Source of the DNA: Mycolicibacterium arenosum
GTDB lineage: Bacteria > Actinomycetota > Actinomycetes > Mycobacteriales > Mycobacteriaceae
Length of the DNA: 64,000 bases
NCBI RefSeq assembly: GCF_024320865.1
Contig: NZ_JANDBD010000004.1
Span: 558,001-622,000, forward strand
Direction: 5' to 3'
Of the stretch, positions 27,452 through 35,914 are shown piece by piece. The position numbers and the translations under genes are program-made. The notes under the pieces were generated by a model. It saw only the letters and a program-made list of their open reading frames with translations, did no database searches and was not told where the DNA came from. Each line of letters starts with the position of its first letter. The stretch's first letter is position 1.

Positions 27452-28138
27452 ATGGCCGTCGATGTCAGCGTGCTGCGGGTGTTCACCGACGCCGAGGGCA
27501 ACCACGGCAATCCGCTGGGAGTGGTCGACGCACGACTGGTGGCGCCCGCCGACCGGCAGGCCGTCGCCGCCGAACTCGGTTACAGCGAAACGATTTTCAT
27601 CGAGATCCCGGCGACCGGTGCCGACAGCGCAGGAGCGCACATCTTCACGCCGACCACTGAACTGCCCTTCGCCGGACACCCCACCGTCGGCGCGGCGTGG
27701 TGGCTGAAGCAGCGCGGCACGACCGTCGCGACGCTGCAGGTACCCGCCGGCGCGGTGGCGGTCGAGCACGGCGACGAGTTCACGTTCATCAGGGCGCGCG
27801 CCGAGTGGGCCCCGGACTTCGGGATCTACGAGTTCGACTCCGTCGATGAGGTGCTCGCCGCGGATCCCGACGCCTACGGCGATGACGTCGAGCACTACGT
27901 GTGGGCCTGGATCGACCGTGACGCGGGAACGATCCGGTCGCGACTCTTCGCGAGCCACTTGGGTATTCGGGAGGACGAGGCGACCGGTGCGGGTGCGGTG
28001 CGGATCGCCGCGCACCTGGGTCGCGACCTGGACATCACCCAGGGCAGGGGTTCACAGCTGATCGCCCGTTGGGACCCGCAGGGCTGGGTGACGGTGGCCG
28101 GCCGCGTCGTCGACGACGGGGTGCGGCGCCTCGTCTGA
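27452..28138 (+). CDS. PhzF-family isomerase-like protein
   Basis: A 228-aa protein corresponding to Rv2716. The PhzF start is clear: VLRVFTDAEGNHGNPLGVV, then GYSETIFIEIP with the catalytic-position Glu, and FTPTTELPFAGHPTVGAAWWL, the conserved GHPT loop. It is shorter than full PhzF (about 280 aa), with a compressed C-terminal lobe ending GRVVDDGVRRLV. Substrate is unknown. TAGCAT at 27440-27445 lies 6 nt before the ATG, suggesting a leaderless message distinct from the hydrolase gene. Confidence 0.85.
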   Translation: MAVDVSVLRVFTDAEGNHGNPLGVVDARLVAPADRQAVAAELGYSETIFIEIPATGADSAGAHIFTPTTELPFAGHPTVGAAWWLKQRGTTVATLQVPAGAVAVEHGDEFTFIRARAEWAPDFGIYEFDSVDEVLAADPDAYGDDVEHYVWAWIDRDAGTIRSRLFASHLGIREDEATGAGAVRIAAHLGRDLDITQGRGSQLIARWDPQGWVTVAGRVVDDGVRRLV

Positions 28139-28147
28139 GACGGCGGG

Positions 28148-28612
28148 TCAGCCGTTGGTCGGGATCCGGCGGTGGGCGCGCAGCGCCTCGATCTCGCGCT
28201 CGAAGTCGTCGGCCGAGGAGAACGACCGGTACACCGACGCGAAGCGCAGGTAGGCGACCTCGTCGAGATCCCGCAACGGGCCGAGGATGGCGAGACCGAC
28301 TTCGTTGCTCGGCACCTCGGGAGAACCGGCGGCACGCACCGCGTCCTCGACCTGCTGGGCGAGCAGCATCAGCGCGTCGTCGTCGACGGCGCGACCCTGG
28401 CACGCCCGGCGCACGCCCTTGATGACCTTCTCGCGGCTGAACGGCTCAGTGGCGCCGCTGCGTTTGACAACCGCGAGCACCGCCGTTTCCACCGTGGTGA
28501 AGCGACGCCCGCATTCCGGACACGACCGGCGCCGGCGGATCGCCTGGCCCTCATCGGCCTCGCGGGAGTCGACCACTCGGGAATCGGGATGGCGACAGAA
28601 GGGACAGTGCAT
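28148..28612 (-). CDS. nrdR: Transcriptional repressor NrdR
   Basis: A 154-aa zinc-ribbon/ATP-cone regulator of ribonucleotide reductase genes. Zinc Cys are C3, C6, C31 and C34 (MHCPFC and CPECGRRF). The ATP-cone runs from about residue 46 ([24 protein letters not shown]) to about 136. Length equals the M. tuberculosis Rv2718c protein. The ATG at 28612 starts the zinc ribbon directly; 26 further codons upstream lack sense. No NrdR box was seen nearby. Confidence 0.94.
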   Translation of the reverse strand: MHCPFCRHPDSRVVDSREADEGQAIRRRRSCPECGRRFTTVETAVLAVVKRSGATEPFSREKVIKGVRRACQGRAVDDDALMLLAQQVEDAVRAAGSPEVPSNEVGLAILGPLRDLDEVAYLRFASVYRSFSSADDFEREIEALRAHRRIPTNG

Positions 28613-28699
28613 CACCGCTCCTTCGCCGCGCGCGCCTACCTGGGTCGCATACGAGCGTACCGTCGCACGGGAGCACGATTCACGGCGCATGGTCGAGCG

Positions 28700-29155
28700 T
28701 CAGCCGACCGGTGCGATCAGCGTCTGCCCGGCGGCGACGGCGGACGTGTCGAGCTTGTTGAGCTCGCGGATCTCATCCACCATCGCGCCGGCCGGCGCGT
28801 CCGGCGCGATCCGCTGGGCGAGCTGCTGCAGCGTCTCCCCCGTCTGCACCTGCACCACCGCGAGCCTGGTGGGCACCGCGGCCGGCGTCTCGGCCGATCC
28901 GGTGGTCTCGCCGAGCTGTGCGACCAGTCCGAGCCACACGGTGATGGCCGCCGCGACGAGAGCGAGGACCACGGTGCTCGCCGGGGTCAGGGGCCGCCTG
29001 CGGTGCGAGGCGCGCGACATCAGGACGCCGGTGCCGCGGTGCGGCATCGCCGCTCCCTGTGGGCGGTGGGCGCGGGGCCGCCGACGCACGTCGGGGCGTG
29101 GCCGAGCCGGGCGAACGACCAGGTCGGTAGGGGTTTCGCGGGTGATGATCGTCAT
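28700..29155 (-). CDS. LysM-domain SOS-induced cell-division regulator (ChiZ/Rv2719c-like)
   Basis: A 151-aa protein. A basic cytoplasmic N-terminus of about 55 residues, one membrane helix (TVVLALVAAAITVWLGLVA) and an extracytoplasmic LysM domain (VQVQTGETLQQLAQRIAP...TLIAP) at about 100-150. The M. tuberculosis homologue Rv2719c is SOS-induced and interferes with septation through FtsI/FtsQ. Transcription likely starts from TACAGT (29207-29202, minus strand), immediately downstream of an SOS box. Its 5' leader of about 40 bases holds a hairpin touching the ribosome site. It is divergent from lexA. Confidence 0.86.
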   Translation of the reverse strand: MTIITRETPTDLVVRPARPRPDVRRRPRAHRPQGAAMPHRGTGVLMSRASHRRRPLTPASTVVLALVAAAITVWLGLVAQLGETTGSAETPAAVPTRLAVVQVQTGETLQQLAQRIAPDAPAGAMVDEIRELNKLDTSAVAAGQTLIAPVG

Positions 29156-29164
29156 GTCCTTGGC

Positions 29165-29178
29165 CTTCCTCGAGGAAG
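29165..29178 (-). promoter_or_regulatory. Leader hairpin in front of the ChiZ-like gene
   Basis: CTTCC-TCGA-GGAAG can fold as a 5-bp stem with a four-base loop. The right arm GGAAG, plus the next G, is also the best ribosome site for the ATG at 29155 (9 bases downstream). Folding would therefore hinder translation. The sequence is direct evidence; the effect is inference. Confidence 0.4.
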
Positions 29179-29208
29179 CGGCTTTCGCTCCTGTGTTCGA
29201 AACTGTAA

Positions 29209-29224
29209 TCGCTCACGTGTTCGA
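29209..29224 (-). promoter_or_regulatory. SOS box in the ChiZ-like promoter
   Basis: Read on the minus strand: TCGAAC-ACGT-GAGCGA, two mismatches from TCGAAC-N4-GTTCGA. It lies directly upstream of the TACAGT -10 of the ChiZ-like gene, so LexA would block that promoter. Confidence 0.6.
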
Positions 29225-29228
29225 TGAA

Positions 29229-29244
29229 TAGAACATGTGATCGA
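29229..29244 (+). promoter_or_regulatory. SOS box, central copy
   Basis: TAGAAC-ATGT-GATCGA has two mismatches to the mycobacterial LexA consensus. It sits between the two divergent promoters, 5 bases from the ChiZ-side box, and may bind LexA cooperatively. Confidence 0.5.
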
Positions 29245-29298
29245 ACTGTTGCAAACGCTATCTCGGGCCACCGACAGAAAACCGGCGCACGACACGCC

Positions 29299-29314
29299 TC
29301 GAACACATGTTTGA
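29299..29314 (+). promoter_or_regulatory. SOS box in the lexA promoter
   Basis: TCGAAC-ACAT-GTTTGA has one mismatch to TCGAAC-N4-GTTCGA. It overlaps the lexA -35 (29311-29316), the expected position for LexA autorepression. Confidence 0.8.
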
Positions 29315-29339
29315 TTAATGGTCGGGATGCGACTAGATT
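29311..29339 (+). promoter_or_regulatory. lexA promoter
   Basis: TTGATT (29311-29316) and TAGATT (29334-29339) are separated by 17 bases. The -10 ends 7 nt before the lexA ATG, so the message is probably leaderless. The -35 overlaps the SOS box. Confidence 0.7.
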
Positions 29340-29346
29340 CGCCGCC

Positions 29347-30015
29347 ATGAGCGACACGGACGGCACACCGCGCGACGCGAGCCTGACCGAACGACAGCGC
29401 ACCATCCTCGAGGTCATTCGCACCTCGGTCACCACCCGCGGTTATCCGCCGAGCATCCGCGAGATCGGCGACGCGGTCGGCCTGACCTCCACGTCCTCGG
29501 TCGCCCACCAACTGCGCACACTCGAGCGCAAGGGCTATCTGCGCCGCGACCCGAACAGGCCGCGTGCGGTCGACGTGCGCACCGCCGAGGACGTGGCCGC
29601 GGCCGTCACCACCGACGTCGTCGGGTCCGACGCGCTACCCGAGCCCACGTACGTGCCGGTGCTCGGACGCATCGCCGCGGGCGGCCCGATCCTGGCGGAG
29701 GAGGCCGTCGAGGACGTCTTCCCCCTGCCGCGTGAACTCGTCGGCGAGGGCTCGCTGTTCCTGCTGAAGGTCGTCGGCGAGTCGATGATCGACGCCGCGA
29801 TCTGCGACGGCGACTGGGTGGTCGTGCGCCAGCAGAACGTGGCCGACAACGGCGACATCGTCGCGGCGATGATCGACGGCGAGGCCACCGTGAAGACCTT
29901 CAAGCGCACCCGCGGCCAGGTGTGGCTGATGCCGCACAACCCGCTGTTCGATCCGATCCCCGGCAATGACGCGGCGGTCCTCGGGAAGGTCGTCACCGTC
30001 ATCCGCAAGGTCTGA
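29347..30015 (+). CDS. lexA: SOS repressor LexA
   Basis: A 222-aa repressor-protease of the DNA-damage response. The winged HTH (about 12-75) includes [26 protein letters not shown]. The self-cleavage site is the Ala111-Gly112 bond in GRIAAGGPI, and the S24 catalytic pair is S146 (VVGESMID) and K183 (ATVKTFK). The ATG at 29347 fits the leaderless promoter described upstream; the frame stays open 41 codons further, across the SOS boxes, and is rejected. It converges on the LGFP-repeat gene with 12 bases between stops. Confidence 0.95.
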   Translation: MSDTDGTPRDASLTERQRTILEVIRTSVTTRGYPPSIREIGDAVGLTSTSSVAHQLRTLERKGYLRRDPNRPRAVDVRTAEDVAAAVTTDVVGSDALPEPTYVPVLGRIAAGGPILAEEAVEDVFPLPRELVGEGSLFLLKVVGESMIDAAICDGDWVVVRQQNVADNGDIVAAMIDGEATVKTFKRTRGQVWLMPHNPLFDPIPGNDAAVLGKVVTVIRKV

Positions 30016-30027
30016 CGAGCGGGCGGT

Positions 30028-32109
30028 TCAGCCCTTCTCGAAGCCGTTGGTCAACGCGAATTCCTCGCTGGAGAACCAGATCTCGGCCCGCGCCTGCTGG
30101 TAGCGGCTGCTTCCCGGCAGCAGGTACAGGCCCGATTTGGTGTCGGCTTTGATCGGATAACCCTCGGGTGCGGTGTACTGGTCGTCGCCGGCGAGCCGGA
30201 ACGCCGTCCGAGTAGCGGTCGTCTCCGAGAGCGTGATCGCCGCGTGCCTGCCGCTCGGCGGCCCGCTCGCGAGCTGGTCGTCCGGATCGTCCTCCACGGT
30301 CGATGCGGTTCGATCGGCCGACGGCGTTGCGACCCCGACCGATTCGATGTCCATCCGGCTGGTCTCGGCGTCCACCTCGGCGGGCTCCGCCTCGATCCGC
30401 GTCGGCGCGGTGTCGATCGCATCCTCGTCCTCGGCGAACACCGGGTCGGCATCGGCGGCGGGCTGCGGCGCCGGGTCGGGAGCGGGTTCGTCGACCACCT
30501 TCGCAGCCGGCTCCGCCGCGGCGGGCGTACCCCGGTCGACCGGCATGGCCCACATGCTGGCGGGGGTGTACGGCGAGTCGTCTCCCGCGTCGACGATCGG
30601 CAGCGGGCCCGACTCGGCGTCTCGATGCGCGATCGGGTGCAGTTCGTCGAGGTCGTCGAAATCGTCGTGGTGATCATCACCGTCGTCGTGGACGTGGTGG
30701 TCGTCGTCGTAGTCGTCGAACCGGTCCAGCGGATCCCGGTTGTCGTGATCGCGCCGACGCCGATTCAGCACGATGCCGACGATGACCGCGACCAGCAGCA
30801 GCGCGAGCGGGACGATCGCCAGCAGCCACCACTGCTGCCACTGGTACCACTTGTCGCCACCCGCTGCCGGCTCGTCCTGGGCCGCGGGCGCCTCCGGGGT
30901 CGACCCGAGTCCGGGGACTTCGAGGCCGGAGAGCTGGGATGCCAGGCTGCCGGGTTCGGTGCTGAACTCGCCGGTGGCCTTGTTCCACGAGATGGCCCCG
31001 CCGCTGAACTTCTGCGTGACGACGTCGCCGTTCTCGGACTGATCGGCCGTCGGTGCGCCGAGGTCGCCGGTCGCGCCTCCGAGCTTCGACCACGCCGCGT
31101 TCATCGCTCCGCGCACGATCACGGCGCCGAAGTCGGGGGTCCAGAAGATCACCGGCTTGTCGTCCGCGGCGAACGTCACGATCGAACTGGACGGCCGCAG
31201 CCCGCCATCGCCCTCACTGCTGGTGGGGAAGCCGAGATCACCTTCCGGCCCGCCGACGCTCTGGTACTTGGCCAGGATCTGCCCGGTGACGACGTTGGCG
31301 CCCGTCTCGGGGCTGTAGTAGATCGTGCCGCCGGCGAAGTTCTGGCCGACGCCGGTATCGCCGACCTTGTACTGGGCGCCCTCCTCGACGCCGAGGGGGC
31401 CCATCGAACCGCCGGCCGCCCGGCGTGCCGCCGCGATGGCGGTGGTCACGTCGCCGGGTATGGCGAGCCCGGTGAGCTGCTGCGCCAGTTCCGGTGGGGT
31501 CGAGGTGAACTCCCCCGTCTTGCGGTTCCACGTCAGTTGGCCGCCGGTGAAGTCCTGCGAGACGACGTCGCCGCGGTACATCTCGTCGTCCGACGGCACG
31601 CCGAGCACGCCCGCCGAACCACCGAGCTTGTCCCAGGCGGCGTTGATCGCGCCGCGGACGACGCGCGCCCCGGTGTCCGGGGTCCAGAAGATGACCGGGT
31701 TGTCGGCCGCACTGAAGGTGGTGTTGCGGCTGTTGGGTGCCCGCCCGGCACCCTCGTCGATGTTCGGGAAGCCCAGATCGCTGTCGACGGGGCCGCCCAG
31801 CGAGAGGTACTTGTCCAGGATCGCGCCGGTCATGATGTGCGCGCCGACATCGGGGGTGAAGTAGATGCGACCGCCCGCGAAGTTCTGGCCGAAGCCCTCG
31901 CCCACGGGGTAGACGCCGCCGTCCTTGACGCCGAGCGGACCAGCCGCGCCACCGCCCGCATCCCAGGCGGCGGTGATCGCTCCGTCCGCGTCACTGGCCG
32001 GGTCCGCCAGCGCGGACGGGGACACCAGGAACGCGACGGTCAGCACCGCCAGTAGGGCTGTGGCGGCACGCGTCATCGTCGTGCCCACCGGGTTTCGCAA
32101 CCGGGTCAT
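30028..32109 (-). CDS. LGFP-repeat cell-envelope protein with membrane anchor and His/Asp-rich tail
   Basis: A 693-aa protein corresponding to Rv2721c. A Sec signal peptide (ATALLAVLTVAFLVSPSALADP) precedes an exported region of LGFP repeats (about 40-410), with copies of SDLGFPNIDEG, GVLGVPSDDE, GPLGVEEG, GDLGFPTSSEG and GDLGAPTAD, and FWTPDTGA/FWTPDFGA between them. One membrane helix follows (LLAIVPLALLLVAVIVGIVL), then a stop-transfer NRRRR and a cytoplasmic domain of about 240 residues that opens with a Asp/His cluster (DDDHHVHDDGDDHHDD). LGFP repeats are thought to bind arabinogalactan or hold the protein in the wall. GGGAGGA precedes the ATG at 32109. The His/Asp cluster suggests metal binding. 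Confidence 0.8.
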   Translation of the reverse strand: MTRLRNPVGTTMTRAATALLAVLTVAFLVSPSALADPASDADGAITAAWDAGGGAAGPLGVKDGGVYPVGEGFGQNFAGGRIYFTPDVGAHIMTGAILDKYLSLGGPVDSDLGFPNIDEGAGRAPNSRNTTFSAADNPVIFWTPDTGARVVRGAINAAWDKLGGSAGVLGVPSDDEMYRGDVVSQDFTGGQLTWNRKTGEFTSTPPELAQQLTGLAIPGDVTTAIAAARRAAGGSMGPLGVEEGAQYKVGDTGVGQNFAGGTIYYSPETGANVVTGQILAKYQSVGGPEGDLGFPTSSEGDGGLRPSSSIVTFAADDKPVIFWTPDFGAVIVRGAMNAAWSKLGGATGDLGAPTADQSENGDVVTQKFSGGAISWNKATGEFSTEPGSLASQLSGLEVPGLGSTPEAPAAQDEPAAGGDKWYQWQQWWLLAIVPLALLLVAVIVGIVLNRRRRDHDNRDPLDRFDDYDDDHHVHDDGDDHHDDFDDLDELHPIAHRDAESGPLPIVDAGDDSPYTPASMWAMPVDRGTPAAAEPAAKVVDEPAPDPAPQPAADADPVFAEDEDAIDTAPTRIEAEPAEVDAETSRMDIESVGVATPSADRTASTVEDDPDDQLASGPPSGRHAAITLSETTATRTAFRLAGDDQYTAPEGYPIKADTKSGLYLLPGSSRYQQARAEIWFSSEEFALTNGFEKG

Positions 32110-32218
32110 CAATCCTCCCCGCGATCGGAGCCAGGTGCCCCGCAAACCATCGCGCCCGTCAACTCTGCTTCAGTCGACGTCCATCTTGGTGGATAACCAC
32201 GCCATCATGGCAATCCGG

Positions 32219-32244
32219 TTCGCCGAGACAGCCGTGTCGGCGAA
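32219..32244. repeat. Inverted repeat between fadE20 and the LGFP gene
   Basis: TTCGCCGA (32219-32226) and TCGGCGAA (32237-32244) are exact complements with a 10-base loop. It lies downstream of fadE20 and about 110 bases upstream of the LGFP gene, both on the minus strand. It could be a terminator without a T tract or an operator. Confidence 0.4.
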
Positions 32245-32312
32245 GCGGACCGGGGCGCGTACGGCGCGCCGGCGGAGGCGAAACCCCAGGTCGGGGCTCC
32301 ACATGACGGTGA

Positions 32313-33485
32313 TCAGACGCCCAGACTGCGCCCGATGATCTCCTTCATGATCTCGGTCGTGCCGCCGTAGATCGTCTGAATCCGGGAGTCCAGGAAGGCG
32401 CGTGCCACCGGATACTCGCGCATGTAGCCGTATCCGCCGTGCAGTTGCAGGCAGCGGTCGTTCAACCGGACCTGCGCCTCCGTGGCGTACCACTTGGCCA
32501 TCGCGGCCTGCTCGACGCTGAGCTTCTCCTCGAGGTGCAGCGCGATGAACTCGTCGACCATGATGCGCACGACCGTGGCCTCGGTCGCCAGCTCAGCGAG
32601 GGTGAAGCGGGTGTTCTGGAAGCTGCCGATGGGCTTGCCGAAGGCCTTGCGGTCCTTCGTGTACTGCAGGGTCTGCTCGAGCACCCCTTCCATGCCGGCC
32701 GCGGCCATGATGGCGATGCTGATGCGCTCCTGGGGCAGGTTCTGCATCAGGTAGATGAAGCCCTGCCCCTCCTCGCCGAGCAGGTTCTCGGCCGGCACCT
32801 TCACGTCGGTGAACGACAGCTCGGCGGTGTCCTGAGCCTCGAGGCCGATCTTGTCGAGGTGCCGCCCGCGCTCGAAGCCCTCCATCCCGCGCTCGACCAC
32901 CAGGAGGCTGAAGCCCAGGGCGCCCTTCTCGGGATCGGTGCACGCCACGACGATCACCAGGTCGGAGTGAATACCGTTCGTGATGAACGTCTTCGAGCCG
33001 TTGAGCACCCAGCTGCCGTCCTCCTGCTTGACGGCGCGCGTCTTGATGCCCTGCAGATCGCTACCGGTGCCGGGCTCGGTCATCGCGATCGCCGTGATCA
33101 GTTCGCCCGAGCAGAAGCCGGGCAGCCACCGCTGCTTCTGCTCGTCGGTCCCCAGCCGGAGCAGGTACGGCGCGATGATGTCGTTCTGCAGCGGGAAGCC
33201 GAGACCGCCGTAGCGGCCCTGGGTGGTCTCCTCGGTGATGATCACGTTGTAGCGGAAGTCCGGATTGCCGCCGCCGCCGTACTCCTCCGGCACGGCCATG
33301 CCCAGGAAGCCCTGCTTGCCGGCCTCCAGCCAGACGCCCCGGTCGACGATCTTGTCCTTCTCCCACTGGTCGTGGAACGGCGCGACGTGACGCTCCAGGA
33401 AGGCGCGGTACGACTCGCGGAACAGCTCGTGCTCGGGTTCGAACAGGGTGCGGTCGTACTTGATGACCTGGCTGGAAGAGCCCAC
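32313..33485 (-). CDS. fadE20: Acyl-CoA dehydrogenase FadE20
   Basis: A 390-aa flavin enzyme catalysing alpha,beta-dehydrogenation of an acyl-CoA. The three-domain ACAD fold is seen: ITAIAMTEPGTGSDLQGIKT (FAD/substrate segment), SFTDVKVPAENLLGEEGQGF, DRKAFGKPI and the C-terminal LHGGYGYMREYPVARAFLDSRIQTIYGGTTEIMKEII. The Glu in IYGGTTEIMK is the usual medium-chain-type catalytic base position. The sequence is very close to Rv2724c. The GTG at 33485 has GGAGG 7 nt upstream and was preferred over 12 further codons. A symmetric element (33536-33549) lies upstream. Confidence 0.92.
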   Translation of the reverse strand: MGSSSQVIKYDRTLFEPEHELFRESYRAFLERHVAPFHDQWEKDKIVDRGVWLEAGKQGFLGMAVPEEYGGGGNPDFRYNVIITEETTQGRYGGLGFPLQNDIIAPYLLRLGTDEQKQRWLPGFCSGELITAIAMTEPGTGSDLQGIKTRAVKQEDGSWVLNGSKTFITNGIHSDLVIVVACTDPEKGALGFSLLVVERGMEGFERGRHLDKIGLEAQDTAELSFTDVKVPAENLLGEEGQGFIYLMQNLPQERISIAIMAAAGMEGVLEQTLQYTKDRKAFGKPIGSFQNTRFTLAELATEATVVRIMVDEFIALHLEEKLSVEQAAMAKWYATEAQVRLNDRCLQLHGGYGYMREYPVARAFLDSRIQTIYGGTTEIMKEIIGRSLGV

Positions 33486-33535
33486 GGATAGACCTCCGGA
33501 TCGGGAATCGGAATGTGTCACGACGATATACCAGC

Positions 33536-33549
33536 CAACCGGATGGTTG
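33536..33549. promoter_or_regulatory. Candidate operator between fadE20 and the BisC-like gene
   Basis: CAACC-GGAT-GGTTG forms a dyad with 5-bp arms. It lies about 50 bases upstream of fadE20, close to a TATATC -10 candidate, and 37 bases upstream of the BisC -10 (33586-33591). A TetR-type acyl-CoA-responsive repressor would suit fadE20, but this is inference. Confidence 0.4.
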
Positions 33550-33598
33550 ATACCCGCGGTACCGGTCGGGAGCCGCCGCCGCGCCTAAGCTGAAGCCC

Positions 33599-35887
33599 AT
33601 GTCGGGTCGGACCAGCCTCACGCACTGGGGCGGCTTCTCCGCCGACGTCCGCGACGGCGACATCGCGTCGGTCCGCCCACTGGCGGGCGACGCCGATCCC
33701 TCCCCCCTGCTGGGCAACCTGCCGGGATCGGTGACCCACCGCTCGCGCGTCGCGGGACCCGCGGTGCGACGCGGCTGGCTCGACGACGGTCCCGGCCCCA
33801 GCGAGCGACGGGGCTACGACGAGTTCGTCGCCGTGTCGTGGGACGAACTCACCGAACTCCTCGCGAACGAACTGAGACGCGTCGTCGACGAACACGGCAA
33901 CGAGGCGATCTACGGCGGTTCCTACGGTTGGGCCAGCGCCGGACGCTTTCACCACGCGCAGAGCCAGGTGCATCGGTTCCTGAAACTGCTTGGCGGATAC
34001 ACCTTCTCCCGGCACTCCTACAGCCTCGGCGCCACCGGCGTCATCATGCCGCGTGTCGTCGGCACCCACGACGACCTCTTCCGTCGATCCACTCACTGGG
34101 ACGTCATCGCCGAGCACACGGACCTCCTGGTGTGTTTCGGTGGCGTGGGCCTCAAGAACACGGCCGTGAAAGACGGTGGTACGACGGCGCATCCCGCCCG
34201 CGACGCCCTGGCGCGGTTCCGGAATCGCGGCGGGCGCATCGTGTCGTTCTCCCCGCTGCGCGACGACGTCGTCGGCGACTGCCAGTGGCTGGCCCCGTCG
34301 CCGGGCACCGATGTCGCGATCATGCTCGCGCTCGCCTTCGTGCTCGCGACCGAGGGGCTGGCGGATCGCGCCTTCCTGGCCGAGTACTGCTTCGGCTACG
34401 ACATCTTCGAGCGCTACCTGCTCGGCACCGCGGACGGCGTCCCGAAATCCCCCGCCTGGGCGGAATCGATCTGCGGCGTCACTGCCGAGGAACTGACCGA
34501 GTTGGCCCGGCGGATGGCCTCGGGCCGCACCATCGTCACGGTGAGCTGGTCACTGCAGCGCACCAGGCACGGCGAGCAGGCCCCGTGGATGGGCGTCACG
34601 CTGGCGGCGATGCTTGGCCAGATCGGGCTGCCGGGAGGCGGTTTCGGGCACGGCTACGGCTCGATGAACGAGAACGGGCTCGCTCCGCTGCGCTGCCGGC
34701 TGCCGTCGCTGCCCCAGGGCCTCAACCCCGTTCGCACCTTCATCCCGGTGGCCGCGGTGACCGACATGCTCCTGCATCCCGGCGAGCGCTTCGACTACAA
34801 CGGTGAGTCGCTCACCTATCCCGACATCCGGCTGGTGTACTGGGCAGGCGGTAACCCGTTCCACCACCACCAGAACATCCCCCGACTGCGGCGCGCCCTG
34901 GCACGGCCGGACACGATCGTGGTGCACGACCCGTACTGGACGGCGATGGCCAAGCACGCCGACATCGTGGTGCCCTCCACCACGGCCTACGAACGCGAGG
35001 ATTTCTCCGGCTCGCGCAACGATCCGCTGCTGATGGCGATGCCCGCTCTGGTGCCGCCCCACGAGCAGGCCCGCGACGACTACACGACCTTCTCCGAGTT
35101 GGCCGATGCGCTGGGCTTCGGGGAGCGGTTCACCGAGGGACGGTCAGCGCGGCAGTGGCTTGTTCACCTCTACGAGAAGTGGTCTGCGGAACTGGCTTTC
35201 GCCATCCCGTCGTTCGAGGAGTTCTGGGCGGCCGGCCGGCTGCGACTGCCAGTCGAGGACGGGTTGACGCTGTTCGCCGAGTTCCGCGCCGATCCGGTCA
35301 GCCACGCGCTGGGCACCCCCAGCGGGCGCATCGAGATCTTCTCCCCCGACATCGACGCGTTCGGTTACGCCGACTGCGCGGGGCACCCGTCGTGGTTCGA
35401 GCCCGACGAGTGGCTCGGCGGGGTCCGAGCAGGACGTTTCCCGCTGCTGCTGCTCGCCAATCAGCCGGCCACGCGGCTGCACGGTCAGCTCGACGGCGGC
35501 ACCACCAGCAAGGCGTCGAAGATCCAAGGGCGCGAACCGATCCGGATGCATCCGGCCGATGCCGCGACGCGTGGAGTCGAGGCGGGCGACGTGGTACGCG
35601 TGTTCAACGACCGCGGCTCGTGCCTGGCCGGCGTGGTGCTCGACGAGGGTCTGCGCCGCAGTGTCGTGCAGCTGTCGACGGGCGCGTGGTACGACCCGCT
35701 GGATGCGGCCGACCCCGACTCGATGTGCGTGCACGGCAACCCCAACGTGCTGACCGCCGACGTCGGCACGTCGGCTCTGGCCAAGGGCTGCACCGGCGCG
35801 CACGTGCTGGTCGAGATCGAGAGGTTCACGGGGGCGCTGCCCCCGGTGCGCGCGCACGAACCCCCGGTTGTCCGAACCCGCCCCTGA
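33599..35887 (+). CDS. Molybdopterin-dependent oxidoreductase, BisC/TorA type
   Basis: A 762-aa enzyme of the DMSO-reductase superfamily binding bis-MGD molybdenum. It begins LTHWGGFSADVRDGDIASV like BisC and lacks both a twin-arginine signal and an N-terminal Fe-S motif, so it is cytoplasmic like biotin/methionine sulfoxide reductases. The Mo-ligand Ser is expected in FSRHSYSLGATG (S140 or S142). Cofactor segments include YWAGGNPFHHHQNIPRL, VHDPYWTAMAKHADIVVPSTTAYERED, and LLANQPATRLHGQLDGG at the C-terminal domain. The likely substrate is a free sulfoxide or N-oxide; which one is unknown. TAAGCT (33586-33591) lies 7 nt before the ATG, so it is leaderless. A 536-aa hypothetical gene follows within 27 bases. 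Confidence 0.86.
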   Translation: MSGRTSLTHWGGFSADVRDGDIASVRPLAGDADPSPLLGNLPGSVTHRSRVAGPAVRRGWLDDGPGPSERRGYDEFVAVSWDELTELLANELRRVVDEHGNEAIYGGSYGWASAGRFHHAQSQVHRFLKLLGGYTFSRHSYSLGATGVIMPRVVGTHDDLFRRSTHWDVIAEHTDLLVCFGGVGLKNTAVKDGGTTAHPARDALARFRNRGGRIVSFSPLRDDVVGDCQWLAPSPGTDVAIMLALAFVLATEGLADRAFLAEYCFGYDIFERYLLGTADGVPKSPAWAESICGVTAEELTELARRMASGRTIVTVSWSLQRTRHGEQAPWMGVTLAAMLGQIGLPGGGFGHGYGSMNENGLAPLRCRLPSLPQGLNPVRTFIPVAAVTDMLLHPGERFDYNGESLTYPDIRLVYWAGGNPFHHHQNIPRLRRALARPDTIVVHDPYWTAMAKHADIVVPSTTAYEREDFSGSRNDPLLMAMPALVPPHEQARDDYTTFSELADALGFGERFTEGRSARQWLVHLYEKWSAELAFAIPSFEEFWAAGRLRLPVEDGLTLFAEFRADPVSHALGTPSGRIEIFSPDIDAFGYADCAGHPSWFEPDEWLGGVRAGRFPLLLLANQPATRLHGQLDGGTTSKASKIQGREPIRMHPADAATRGVEAGDVVRVFNDRGSCLAGVVLDEGLRRSVVQLSTGAWYDPLDAADPDSMCVHGNPNVLTADVGTSALAKGCTGAHVLVEIERFTGALPPVRAHEPPVVRTRP

Positions 35888-35914
35888 CGCGCGCGGTGCG
35901 GCGATACTCCCCCG

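Noticed and set aside
30244..32055. 603-residue open frame antisense to the LGFP-repeat gene
   Set aside because: Low-complexity reading opposite a protein with clear repeats, signal peptide and membrane helix.
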